This document shows, in pieces, positions 37,166 to 45,437 of a stretch of 64,000 nucleotides of DNA. Each line of letters starts with the position of its first letter. Position 1 is the first letter of the stretch. The translations under genes were made by a program, and so were the position numbers. The DNA is taken from positions 434,001-498,000 of the forward strand of contig NZ_NIDE01000004.1 of the NCBI RefSeq assembly GCF_002197845.1, read 5' to 3'. The notes under the pieces were generated by a model. It worked only from the letters and a program-made list of their open reading frames with translations, searched no databases and was not told the origin of the DNA. The stretch is from Fimbriiglobus ruber (GTDB lineage: Bacteria > Planctomycetota > Planctomycetia > Gemmatales > Gemmataceae).

Positions 37166-37762
37166 GTGACGACCCCACCACGAGAAACACCACCGTCGTC
37201 AGTGCCGGAAACGGCTAAGCCAGGCGGAGCAATCTGGGACCGTTGGTTCTGGGTTGAACCCGAGGTGTGGACGGAACGCATGTTGACCGCGCTCGATGAG
37301 GGCGTGAGAGGAGGCGTGTGGTTCAGCCTGATTGACAAAGTGTTTGCGGAACGCAACCTGCGGTGCAGCTACACCAAGGTAGCGGCCAAGGGAGGCGCTC
37401 CGGGCGTGGATCATATGACCGTCGAAGGGTTCGAGCGGAACCTGGACAAGAACGTGACGAATCTCGCGAAGGCGTTGCGGGAGGGCACGTACCAGTCCTC
37501 GGCGATCCGGCGGGTTTACATCCCCAAACCGGGTCGCCACGAGCAACGTCCGTTGGGGATTCCCACGGTACGCGACCGGGTGGTGCAGGGGGCCGTTCGA
37601 CACGTCATGGAGCCGATCTTTGAGAGGGAGTTTGCGATACACGCTTACGGCTTCCGGCCCGGACGGGGCTGCAAGGACGCACTGCGGCGAGTGGATGAGC
37701 TTTTGAAGAACGGCTACGTGTACATGGTGGATGCCGACCTCAGGGCAATCGCATCACAATAG
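37166..37762 (+). pseudogene. Group II intron reverse transcriptase, N-terminal half, truncated
   Basis: The frame encodes the RT0-RT2 region of a group II intron protein: WTERMLTALDEGVRGGVWFS, VFAERNLRCSYTKVAAKGGA, GVDHMTVEGFERNLDKN, IPKPGRHEQRPLGIPTVRDR, FAIHAYGFRPGRGCKDALRR and YVYMVDADL. It then runs straight into the left terminus of the ISAs1 element at 37741, which adds RAIASQ and a stop. The catalytic YADD and maturase domains are absent here. The RT half at 31866-32834 is on the other strand and appears to belong to a different lineage, so they are probably not two parts of one gene. Confidence 0.85.
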
Positions 37763-37855
37763 GTAATCCGGGAGATCTGGATCGGGTTGCCACCTTTAAT
37801 ATATTGAGAGATGACGATCGGGCTCTCTCATAACCACGGATGGTTACCGCATCTT

Positions 37856-38789
37856 ATGGACACGACTCCCACCGCGCCCTTCGTTGAGGCTTTCCGCACC
37901 TTGGAGGATCCGCGCCGCCCGGGGCGGACCTTGGCTCACAACTTGCACGAGATTCTGACCATCGCCCTGTGCGCGGCCATCGGCGGGGCCAACGACTGGG
38001 TCGCCGTCGAAACGTTCGGCCGAGCCAAGATCGGGTGGTTCCGGCGGTTCCTCCCCTTGGCCCACGGGATCCCGTCCCACGACACCTTCGGGCGCGTATT
38101 CGCCCATCTCACGCCGGCCGCGTTCCGGGCGTGTTTCGGCCAGTGGATCGCCGATGTGTGTGGGAAACTCGGACTCGCGCACATCGCGATCGATGGCAAG
38201 CGGTTGGCCGGATCGGAGGACGCCGGGGCCGGGATCCAGGCTCTCCACCTGGTCAGCGCGTGGGCCACCGACGCCCGCCTGAGTCTCGGCCAAGTGGCCG
38301 TCGATGACAAGTCGAACGAGATCACCGCGATCCCCCAGTTGCTCGAACGGATTGAGATTTCGGGGGCGTTGGTGAGCATCGACGCGATGGGATGCCAGAA
38401 GGAGATCGCCGCCACGATCCGCGCGAATCGGGGCGACGACTTGCTGGCGGTGAAAGACAATCAGCCCCATCTGAAAGAGGATATCGAATCCCTGTCCGAC
38501 CGCGCGTTGGAGACGGAGTTCGCGACGGGGACGTGGGATTGGTATGCCAAGGAGGAGACGAATCGAGGTCGGGCCGAGATGCGGCAGTGCTGGGTGCTGA
38601 CGGGCCTGGAGGAGTTGGCGGAGATCCGGGATCGCGCGCTGTGGACGGATCTCAAGAGTGTGATCGTGGTGGTTTCGGAGCGTGGGGTGGGGGGAAGAGT
38701 CAGACCGAGACCCGGTTCGACATCAGTAGTCGGGTGGCCTCGGCCCGACAGTTCGCCGGGTGGGCGCGGGCTCATTGGGGCATTGAGAA
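37856..38789 (+). pseudogene. ISAs1 transposase, N-terminal part
   Basis: The frame gives the ISAs1 hallmark FRTLEDPRRPGRTLAHNLHE, ALCAAIGGANDWVAVETFG, GIPSHDTFGRVFAHL, HIAIDGKRLAGSEDAG, GALVSIDAMGCQKEIAATI and LLAVKDNQPHLKEDIE, including the first Asp of the catalytic set (AIDGK) and a second (SIDAMG). At G6 (38689-38694, context G-GGG-GGA) the frame shifts by -1 to continue KSQTETRFDISSRVASARQF and WARAHWGIEN. There the serine-recombinase element begins. The rest of the protein is at 41311-41524. An ATG at 37856 is the likely start. Confidence 0.85.
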
Positions 38790-38913
38790 CCCCCAGCCAG
38801 ACGACTGGCGAAGCAACAACTTGTGCGAGGTCGGGGGACCGGTTACGATCGCACTCGAGGCCCTTCTGGCGCTGGCCGCGTGGTGCGACCAGCGCCCCGG
38901 CCACGGAGGCACC

Positions 38914-39099
38914 CCATGTCCGACAACGACCCCGTCCTCGGTCCCCCCGTCGCTAGCCCCTCCGGCGGCGATCTGGGCGCAACTCCCGCCCGAGCGCCGG
39001 CGGCAACTCCAGCGACTCCTCGCCGACCTACTCGCCCGGCCAATTCTGACCGATGTGCCCCCACTACGGGAGGCGCGTCATGACCGCCACCCCGCGTGA
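38914..39099 (+). pseudogene. Small accessory ORF of the recombinase element, apparently frameshifted
   Basis: An ATG at 38914 opens MSDNDPVLGPPVASP; one base out of phase, from about 38945, the frame reads PPAAIWAQLPPERRRQLQRL, LADLLARPIL and ends at 39099, overlapping the recombinase start by 20 bases. The helical IWAQLPPERRRQLQ pattern looks like a real small protein, so the two halves probably belong to one gene broken near a C6 run. Its role is unknown; an accessory to the recombinase is the natural guess from position. Confidence 0.45.
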
Positions 39100-41217
39100 T
39101 CTCTCGCCTTCCCCCAAGGTCCGACCGTGGCACCTCGACCGCGGGGCGATCGTCTACGTCCGGCAATCCACCCCGCAACAGGTCGCCGACCACCAGGAAT
39201 CGACGGCCCGACAGTATGCCCTCACCGATCGTGCGAGCGCGCTCGGTTGGACCCGTGAGCGGGTGACCGTCATCGACGACGACCTGGGCAAGAGCGGCCA
39301 GTCGATCGAGGGGCGGCCGGGGTTCCAGCGCTTGTTGGCCGAGGTCGCCCTCGATCGCATCGGCCTGATCCTCGGGCTCGAGATGAGTCGACGGGCCCGG
39401 TCGTGCAAGGACGGGCACCAACTGCTGGAGTTGTGCGCCCGGTTCCGCGTTCTGCTGGCCGACGCCGACGGCGTGTTCGATCCGACCGACCATTCGGATC
39501 GCCTCCTGCTCGGGTTGCACGGGATGATGAATGAGGCCGAACTGCACGTCCTCAAACAGCGGATGCACCAGGGGAAGTTGAATAAAGCCCGCCGGGGTGA
39601 GTTGATCGTGTCCGTCCCGGTCGGTTACCTCAAGCACCCGTCCGGGCAGGTCACCCTCGATCCCGACGAGCAGGCCCAGGGCGTCGTCCGGTTGATCTTT
39701 GACGAGTTCGACCGGCAGGCACCGTCCACGGAATCCTTCGCCACCTGATCGCCCACGGGATCCGACTCCCGGTGCGCTCGACCGCCGGCGGGAGCGGCGG
39801 ACCGTTGCAATGGCGGCCACCGGGCCGGGAGACGATCCGCCAGATCCTCCGCCACCCGATCTACGCGGGGGCGTACCGGTACGGGCACCGGCCGACCGAC
39901 CCGCGGAGGCAGACGGCGGGACATCCCAAGAGTGGTCGGAACTCCGGCCTGGCGGCGGATGAGTGCCTCGTGTTCCTCAGGGATCGATTCCCGGCGTACA
40001 TCAGTTGGGAGCGGTTCGAGGCGAACCAACTGCGGCTCGCGGCGAACCGATCGCGGGCGGGGTCGCCCGGGGCGATTCGGAACGGGACCGCCCTCCTGGC
40101 CGGGGTGGTACGGTGCGGGCGGTGCGGCAAGCGAATGTACGTCCGGTATACCCGGACGGGGCGACCGTCGTACGTGTGCAGCACCCTGCGGTCCGACTAC
40201 GGGCTGCCCCTGTGCCAATCGACTCCGGCCGCGGACATCGAGACGTGGGTGGCCGAGCAGGTGCTGTCGGCGTTGCAACCGGCCGCCCTGGATGCGAGTC
40301 TGACGGCCGCGGCCGCCGTCGAGGAGCAACGCCGGCAACTGGTCCGGCACTGGGAGCAACGGATCGAGCGGGCGCGGTACGAGGCGGATCGGGCGGGACG
40401 CCAGTACCACGCCTGTGAGCCGGAGAACCGGCTGGTGGCCCGCACCCTGGAGCAGCGGTGGGACGAGTTACTCCGGGAGGTCGCGCGGCTGGAAGCGGAG
40501 TTCGATCGCGTCCGCCGAACCCAACCGCGCGTCCTGGGGGAGGCCGACCGGGACCGCGTCCGGCAGTTGGCCGAACATGTGCCGGCGGTGTGGCGGGCGT
40601 CGACCACGACACCGGCGGACCGGCGGCAGATCGTTCGACTCCTGATCGACACGGTCGTGGTGACGGTCGACCCGACCGGCGACCGGGCCGCGATTCGCGT
40701 CGAGTGGTCCGGTGGGGCCGTCCAGCAGCAGACGGTCCACCGCCCGGTGCAAGGATACCGGCAACAGCGGGATTGGCCGCAGTTGTCCGCCCGGTTGATC
40801 GCGCTCCACGAACAGAATCGGACGCCGGCCGAGATCGCCACCATTCTCCAGGAGGCCGGGTTCCGACCCCCGAAACGGGCGACCGGGTTTACGGCCGGAA
40901 TGGTGCGGCGGTTAGTGGACGATCTGGGGGTGCGGCCGCGGGTGTCGCGAGTCCCCGACGAGGCAGGTCCGCTGACAGAAGGCGAGTGGTGGTTGCACGA
41001 GTTGGCTCGCCACCTGGGCGTGTCGCCGTACACCTTGCACGGGTGGCGGACGAAGGGATGGTTGCATGCCCGCCAAGTCGGCGGGCGGGGCGGCCCGTGG
41101 GCCGTGTGGGCGGGTGGCACGGAGGTCGACCGGTTGCGTGCGCTCAAGGAATGCCCGCGGGTCTGGGCCAATCGGGATCGGCTGGCGGCGTTGCGCGTGC
41201 CGACGGTACGTGCGTAA
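39080..41217 (+). pseudogene. Large serine recombinase with C-terminal HTH domain, one frameshift
   Basis: The N-terminal resolvase domain has catalytic Ser30 in IVYVRQSTPQQ, RPGFQRLLAEVALDRIGLIL and EMSRRARSCKDGHQLLELC. The recombinase domain follows (QVTLDPDEQAQGVVRLIFDE). A missing base at about 39717-39721 shifts the frame; the rest reads IRQILRHPIYAGAYRYG, a zinc ribbon (CGRCGKRMYVRY), a coiled-coil region (RLVARTLEQRWDELLREVAR) and a C-terminal HTH (ELARHLGVSPYTLHGWRTKG, WLHARQVGGRGGPWAVW). The ATG at 39080 has GGGAGG before it. Repaired, the protein would be about 712 residues. The C-terminal domain resembles MerR/excisionase HTHs and is shared with the remnant at 41538. Confidence 0.85.
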
Positions 41218-41226
41218 TGGCTTGGC

Positions 41227-41265
41227 GGGGTCCGGTCATCGTCACGGTGTCGATGACCGGACCCC
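41227..41265 (+). other. Post-stop hairpin of the recombinase element, loop TCACGGTGT
   Basis: A perfect 15-bp stem (GGGGTCCGGTCATCG at 41227-41241 with its complement at 41251-41265) and a nine-base loop TCACGGTGT begin nine bases after the recombinase stop. No T-run follows. The loop is shared with the hairpin at 41750-41782, whose stem sequence is different. Confidence 0.75.
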
Positions 41266-41310
41266 GCACAACTTGTAACTTGGAGGTCAGTGTGACAGGC
41301 CAATCGAGAA

Positions 41311-41524
41311 TGGGTTACATTGGGTGTTAGATGTGGTGTTCCGGGAGGACGCGAGTCGGACCCAAGCCGGACACGCGGGGGCCAACCTGGCCATGATCCG
41401 TCGGGTGTTGGTGTCATTGCTCCGCCGCGCCCCCGGGAAGGAAACACTGCCGAGTAAGATCTTGAAAGCCGCTTGGGATGAAGATTATTTGCTAAAAATA
41501 CTCCAGGTTATTCCAGAAGCATAG
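41311..41524 (+). pseudogene. ISAs1 transposase, C-terminal part
   Basis: The frame reads GLHWVLDVVFREDASRTQAG, HAGANLAMIRRVLVSLLRRA and ends DEDYLLKILQVIPEA, the standard C-terminus of ISAs1 transposases, including the LHWVLDV segment and the third acidic residue region. It continues the protein interrupted at 38789. The right terminal repeat follows 13 bases after the stop. Confidence 0.85.
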
Positions 41525-41537
41525 TGCGTGAGCCCTG

Positions 41538-41744
41538 CGGTTGGGCGTGAGTCGGGATACGATCCGCCGGTGGTTGCGGGCCGGGTGGTTAACCGCCCGC
41601 CGGGACGACGATGGGCAGTACGTCATCTGGGCGAATGCCGGCGAATGGGACCGCCTTCGCGAACTCCACCAACTCCCGCGAACGTGGGCGAATAAAGCCC
41701 GGCTGGCGGAACTGAGGACGCCGAACCCGCGGCCGGCGCGGTAG
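41538..41744 (+). pseudogene. Remnant of a second serine recombinase (C-terminal HTH domain)
   Basis: Starting exactly at the ISAs1 right end, the frame encodes RLGVSRDTIRRWLRAGWLTA, DDGQYVIWANAGEWDRLREL and PRTWANKARLAELRTPNP, clearly homologous to the C-terminal domain of the recombinase at 39080-41217 (GVSPYTLHGWRTKGWLHARQ, PRVWANRDRLAALRVP) but much diverged. Everything upstream of this domain is lost. A hairpin with the same loop as that of the intact element follows five bases after the stop. Confidence 0.75.
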
Positions 41745-41749
41745 ACTTC

Positions 41750-41782
41750 GGGTGGCTCGACTCACGGTGGGTCGGGCCACCC
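41750..41782 (+). other. Post-stop hairpin of the recombinase remnant, loop TCACGGTGG
   Basis: GGGTGGCTCGAC (41750-41761) pairs with GTCGGGCCACCC (41771-41782), twelve pairs including one G-U in RNA, around the nine-base loop TCACGGTGG. Loop identity with 41242-41250 (eight of nine bases) against a different stem sequence indicates a conserved structure. Confidence 0.7.
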
Positions 41783-41810
41783 CAGTTCCCTCTTTGAGGG
41801 CAGTATGGCT

Positions 41811-42213
41811 GAATCATCGAACGGTGCTTCCAGGATCAGAAAAGCGAATTGGGATTGGACCAATTTGAGGGCCGACGTTACGTGGGCCTCAAACGCCACC
41901 TAATTGTGACCAACCTCAGTTATCTCTTCCTGGCACAGGTGCGGGAGGAGTGGGGGGGAAAAAAATCCGGACCTGACGATGTGCCAATTGCACACGGCGA
42001 TGCCCGAGTTGATTCGTGCGGTGTGGCGTGAGGATGAGGCCGGGATCAGCCGCGTGATGGCGATAGTGGCGCAGAAAATCACCCGGGCGCAAGCGAGAAT
42101 AGCTGCGGCTCGCAAAAGCCATACCAAAAAGACACGGGCAAGACTTCGCAAATTGGGAATCAAACTGACAGAACTACCGCGATGTACCTGGGAGCCGACC
42201 TAGCGCTGTAGAA
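41811..42213 (+). pseudogene. IS701-family transposase fragment (C-terminus and right end)
   Basis: The frame begins IERCFQDQKSELGLDQFEGR and RYVGLKRHLIVTNLSYLFLA, the IS701 region around the third catalytic acid, then reaches a G7A7 run (41952-41965). In the +1 phase the protein continues NPDLTMCQLHTAMPELIRAV and ends CTWEPT at 42203. The right terminus AGCGCTGTAGAA is followed by CTAA, a plausible YTAR target duplication. The N-terminal two thirds are missing. Confidence 0.75.
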
Positions 42214-42476
42214 CTAATCAGGTCGGTGTGGGACAGTTGCGACCCCCCGGGTTCCCACCCAAGCGATGTCTCACACGCCTCGCGAACACACGTACAGGAT
42301 AACCGCCCCTCGGAGGCAGCCGGACGTGATTGGGCGGGAACCCGGGACACCCGCACGGACCTTCCACCCATGTTCAGACACAGGCGCGCGTTACCTGCCC
42401 GCTTGGCCATTCATTGCCTTTTCATCGATCCCAGGCGAAGATTCACTCACTTGTTTTGCCTTCAGGGGAAAGTTGC

Positions 42477-43970
42477 ATGAAAGTTCGGCTCTTGACCGCG
42501 GCGCTCGGGTGGGCCGCGGTTGCGTCCGCCCAGGCCGGCGATTGGCCGCAATTCCGCGGCCCGGACGGGAACGGCATCTCGACAGAAACGAAACTCCCGT
42601 CCGAGTGGGAAACAGATAAGAACGTGGCCTGGAAAGTGTCGGTCCCGGGCGTGGCCTGGTCGTGCCCGATCGTGGTCGGCGATAAGGTCATCGTCGCCAC
42701 GGCCGTCGCAGACGGTCAGCAGAAGCCCCGCGGCGGTGGCGGCTTCGGCGGCGGGGGTGGCGGCCGGCCAGGGGGAGGCGGCGGGCGGCCGGGCGGCGGT
42801 GGCGGCCCGGGTGGGGGCGGCGGTCGCGGGCCGGAGAAGGTCTTCACCTGGAAGATTGTCTGCCTCGACCGCGAAACCGGTAAAGAAGCGTGGTCGGTCG
42901 TTGCGGCCGAGGGGAAGCCGAAGTACGGCTCGCACGCCAGTAACACGTTCGCCAGCGAAACGCCCGTCTCGGACGGCGAGCGGGTGTACGCCTACTTCGG
43001 CGCGAGCGGTGTGGTGGCGGCCTTCGATCTTGAGGGTAAGAAGCTCTGGAAAAAGGAGATCGGCGCCCACCCGACGATGATGAACTGGGGGACCGCCAGC
43101 TCCCCGGTCCTGCTCGACGGCGTGTTGTACATCCAGTGCGATAACGAAGAGCGATCGTTCCTTTTGGCCCTCGACGCCAAGACCGGGAACGAGAAATGGA
43201 AGGTGAGCCGGCAGGAGCGGTCCGGGTGGAGTACGCCCTACGTGTGGAAGACCAAAGACCGCACGGACTTGGTCGTCGGCGGCAGCCAGAAGGTCCGCGG
43301 GTACAACCCGGCGAACGGTAAAGTCGTGTGGGAACTGTCGGTCGGCGGCGGGCAGGACAACGCCTCCCCGGTCGGGGACGCCGAGCGGTTGTACTTCGGC
43401 ACCGGCATGGCGGGTGGTGGTGGCGGTGGCGGTCGCGGTCCGGGCGGTGGCGGTCCCCCGGGCGGCGCTCCCGGTGGTGGCGGCCCCCCGGGCGGTGGCG
43501 GTCGTGGCATGGGTGGCGGAGGCGGCGGTGGCGGAACGCTGTTCGCCGTGAAAGCGGGGGCCACCGGGGACATCAGCCTGAAAACGGGGGCGACGTCGAA
43601 TGCTGGCGTCGCGTGGTCGGTTCCTCGCGCGGCTCCCGCGGCCGCTTCGCCGTTGGTGTACGACGGCTACGTCTACACCCTGGAACGGCAGGGCGGCATG
43701 GTGTCGTGCTACGACGCGAAGACCGGGCAAGTGGCGTACAGCAAGGAGCGCATCCCGAACGCGAAAGCGTTCTGGGCGTCCCCGTGGGCCTACGACGGGA
43801 AAATTTTCTGTCTGGACGAGGATGGGACGACGCACGTCCTGAAAGCCGGCTCGACGTTCGAGGTGTTGCGGACGAACCACCTGGCTAAAGACGTCTACTG
43901 GTCATCCCCGGCCGTCGCGGGCGGAGCCGTCTTCCTCCGCGGCGTCGACAGCCTCTACAGCATCAAGTGA
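42477..43970 (+). CDS. Secreted PQQ-type beta-propeller protein with polyglycine linkers
   Basis: A 497-residue exported protein. The ATG at 42477, eight bases after AGGGGAA, gives a short signal peptide (MKVRLLTAALGWAAVASAQA). The mature protein has propeller blades with typical tryptophan motifs (GDWPQFRGPDGNGIS, CLDRETGKEAWSVVA, AFDLEGKKLWKKEIG, ALDAKTGNEKWKVS, CYDAKTGQVAYSKERI, CLDEDGTTHVLKAG). Two long glycine-rich tracts (about residues 83-119 and 312-355) sit in loops between blades. Homologues in planctomycetes are usually annotated as PQQ-binding-like repeat proteins; a cofactor is not shown. It is intact despite lying in the mobile island. Confidence 0.85.
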   Translation: MKVRLLTAALGWAAVASAQAGDWPQFRGPDGNGISTETKLPSEWETDKNVAWKVSVPGVAWSCPIVVGDKVIVATAVADGQQKPRGGGGFGGGGGGRPGGGGGRPGGGGGPGGGGGRGPEKVFTWKIVCLDRETGKEAWSVVAAEGKPKYGSHASNTFASETPVSDGERVYAYFGASGVVAAFDLEGKKLWKKEIGAHPTMMNWGTASSPVLLDGVLYIQCDNEERSFLLALDAKTGNEKWKVSRQERSGWSTPYVWKTKDRTDLVVGGSQKVRGYNPANGKVVWELSVGGGQDNASPVGDAERLYFGTGMAGGGGGGGRGPGGGGPPGGAPGGGGPPGGGGRGMGGGGGGGGTLFAVKAGATGDISLKTGATSNAGVAWSVPRAAPAAASPLVYDGYVYTLERQGGMVSCYDAKTGQVAYSKERIPNAKAFWASPWAYDGKIFCLDEDGTTHVLKAGSTFEVLRTNHLAKDVYWSSPAVAGGAVFLRGVDSLYSIK

Positions 43971-44006
43971 GGACAAAGTGCCGGAGAAGGCCCGAAGTAG
44001 CGGACC

Positions 44007-44027
44007 GGCGGCCGATTCACGGCCGCC
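44007..44027 (+). terminator. Hairpin behind the propeller gene
   Basis: GGCGGCCG (44007-44014) pairs with CGGCCGCC (44020-44027) around a five-base loop, 37 bases after the stop codon. No T-run is seen. Confidence 0.45.
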
Positions 44028-44067
44028 AGTCCTATCGCCGGTTTCGCCAATGAAACCGGGATGTTAG

Positions 44068-45437
44068 CAGTACAGCGCAGTAATTTAATAGGATGGGAGG
44101 GAAGGATTTAGGAGGAATCACATGACCGAGCAGGAAATCGTGGGCGTCGGCCCGGCGTTCGCCCGGTATCTGGGCCGGTATCGGGACGTGTTCCGGCAGG
44201 ACCGCACGGCCGCCCACTTCGACACGTATTGTCGGGGCCTGTTATCCGACCTGCCGCGGAAATCGATCGAACCGATCGCGTTGGCGAGCGGGACGACGGT
44301 CCGTACCCTCCAGTTGTTCGTGACGACCTCGGTGTGGTCGTACGACGAGGCCCGGACGCGGTTGCACCGATTCGTGGCCGATACGCTGGCCGATCTCCCG
44401 ACCGATCCCGTCGGAACGGTCGGGGTGATCGACGAGACGAGCAGCCGGAAGTGGGGGGATCACACTCCGGGCGTCCAACGGCAGTACCTGGGGTGTGTGG
44501 GCAAGGTCGACAATGGGATCGTGACCGTCCACGTGGGGGTCACCAAGGGCACCTTTCGTACCCTGTTGGACGCCGACCTGTTCCTACCCGAGTCGTGGGA
44601 CGTGGACCGCGCGCGGTGTCAGGCGGCCGGCATCCCGGACACCGTCCGGCACCACCCGAAGTGGCGGCTGGCCCTCGACCAACTCCTCCGGGCGAACACG
44701 AACGGGATCACGTTCGACTGGCTGACGTTCGACGAAGGGTACGGGGCAGCCGTCCCGCTCCTGACCGTGTTGGGCGTGATGGGACAGCGGTTCGTGGGTG
44801 AAATCCCGACGAATTTCGCCGTCCGGGACGCGGCCGGGGGCCCCTCCCGGCGGGCCGACGAGCGGTTGACCGGGGGTCACGCCGAGCGGGGGCGAGTGTA
44901 CCGGTTGACCCGCCAGACGACCCGCCCGTCGGTCTGGCGGGTGGCCACCGCCATCGTCTGGGTGGCCGACCGCAAGCACACCCTGATGGTCGCCCGCAAC
45001 GACGCGACCGGGGAGATCAAGTACTTCCTGACGAACGCCACGGCCGAGCCGGTGGCTCGGATTCTCGCCGTCGCCTTCCGCCGGTGGACGGTCGAGCATC
45101 TATTCCGGGTCGCCAAACAGGAAGTCGGACTGATGCACTACGAGGGGCGGGATTACACGGGGCTGATGCGGCACCTGACCCTGGCCGTGGTCGTCCTCGG
45201 ATTCGTCGCCGCCCACACGGAGCGGCTCCGGGGGGAAAAACCCAGACGTGACGATGGAGCAGGTGTGCCGGGCGCTCAACGTCCGGTGCGCGATCCTGTT
45301 CCGGCGGCGACGGGGAACCGGGGCCACCCAACATACCAGCGACGTAATTCAATACCACCAGCGGCGAAACAAGCAAGCCACCCGATCTCATAAGAAGCAG
45401 CGGCACAAACGTGTTACGTAAAATACGCGCTGTACTG
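44068..45437 (+). mobile_element. IS701-family insertion sequence with TTAG duplication
   Basis: Terminal inverted repeats CAGTACAGCGC (44068-44078) and GCGCTGTACTG (45427-45437) bound a 1,370-bp element. TTAG lies directly outside both ends (44064-44067, 45438-45441), matching the YTAR target preference and 4-bp duplication of the IS701 family. The transposase gene fills the interior. Confidence 0.9.
44122..45393 (+). CDS. IS701-family transposase with frame break on a G6A5 run
   Basis: A DDE_5-type transposase with candidate acids in GVIDETSSRKWGDH, WLTFDEGYGAAVP and WTVEHLFRVAKQEVGLMHYE. The open frame gives 423 residues, but after G6A5 (45230-45240) its last 55 residues are arginine/proline-rich. 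In the +1 phase the sequence instead reads NPDVTMEQVCRALNVRCAIL and ends KKQRHKRVT at 45421, six bases before the terminal repeat, which matches the C-terminus of the IS701 fragment at 41811. The full transposase therefore probably needs a one-base slip on this run, or the gene is mutated. Confidence 0.85.
   Translation: MTEQEIVGVGPAFARYLGRYRDVFRQDRTAAHFDTYCRGLLSDLPRKSIEPIALASGTTVRTLQLFVTTSVWSYDEARTRLHRFVADTLADLPTDPVGTVGVIDETSSRKWGDHTPGVQRQYLGCVGKVDNGIVTVHVGVTKGTFRTLLDADLFLPESWDVDRARCQAAGIPDTVRHHPKWRLALDQLLRANTNGITFDWLTFDEGYGAAVPLLTVLGVMGQRFVGEIPTNFAVRDAAGGPSRRADERLTGGHAERGRVYRLTRQTTRPSVWRVATAIVWVADRKHTLMVARNDATGEIKYFLTNATAEPVARILAVAFRRWTVEHLFRVAKQEVGLMHYEGRDYTGLMRHLTLAVVVLGFVAAHTERLRGEKPRRDDGAGVPGAQRPVRDPVPAATGNRGHPTYQRRNSIPPAAKQASHPIS

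Larger units (their letters stand above)
38790..41310 (+). mobile_element. 2.5-kb serine-recombinase element inside ISAs1
   Basis: Joining the sequence before 38790 to that after 41310 restores the ISAs1 frame (HWGIEN then GLHWVLDVVFRED). GAGAA is present at both junctions (38785-38789 and 41306-41310), consistent with a short shared crossover core rather than a transposase duplication. The element carries a small ORF, a large serine recombinase and a strong terminal hairpin, and nothing else. Confidence 0.8.
37741..41537 (+). mobile_element. ISAs1-family element interrupted by a serine-recombinase element
   Basis: The ends are imperfect inverted repeats beginning CAGGGC (37741; complement GCCCTG ending at 41537). 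The transposase gene is split at 38789/41311 by a 2.5-kb insertion. The flanks do not share a target duplication: the left flank is an intron RT gene and the right flank a recombinase remnant, both cut exactly at the IS ends, so the locus has been rearranged since insertion. Confidence 0.75.

Noticed and set aside
36534-37193. Long minus-strand open frame of 219 codons
   Set aside because: It is antisense to the group II intron 5' RNA region and the RT start; composition is Arg/Ser/Pro-rich and no family is recognised. Such frames are common artefacts over group II introns.
38790-41310. Possible prophage around the serine recombinase
   Set aside because: The boundaries enclose only the recombinase, one small ORF and a hairpin; no phage structural, replication or lysis genes are present.
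42462-43880. Minus-strand open frame of 472 codons
   Set aside because: Antisense to the propeller gene; length is explained by GC bias and the glycine codon tracts.
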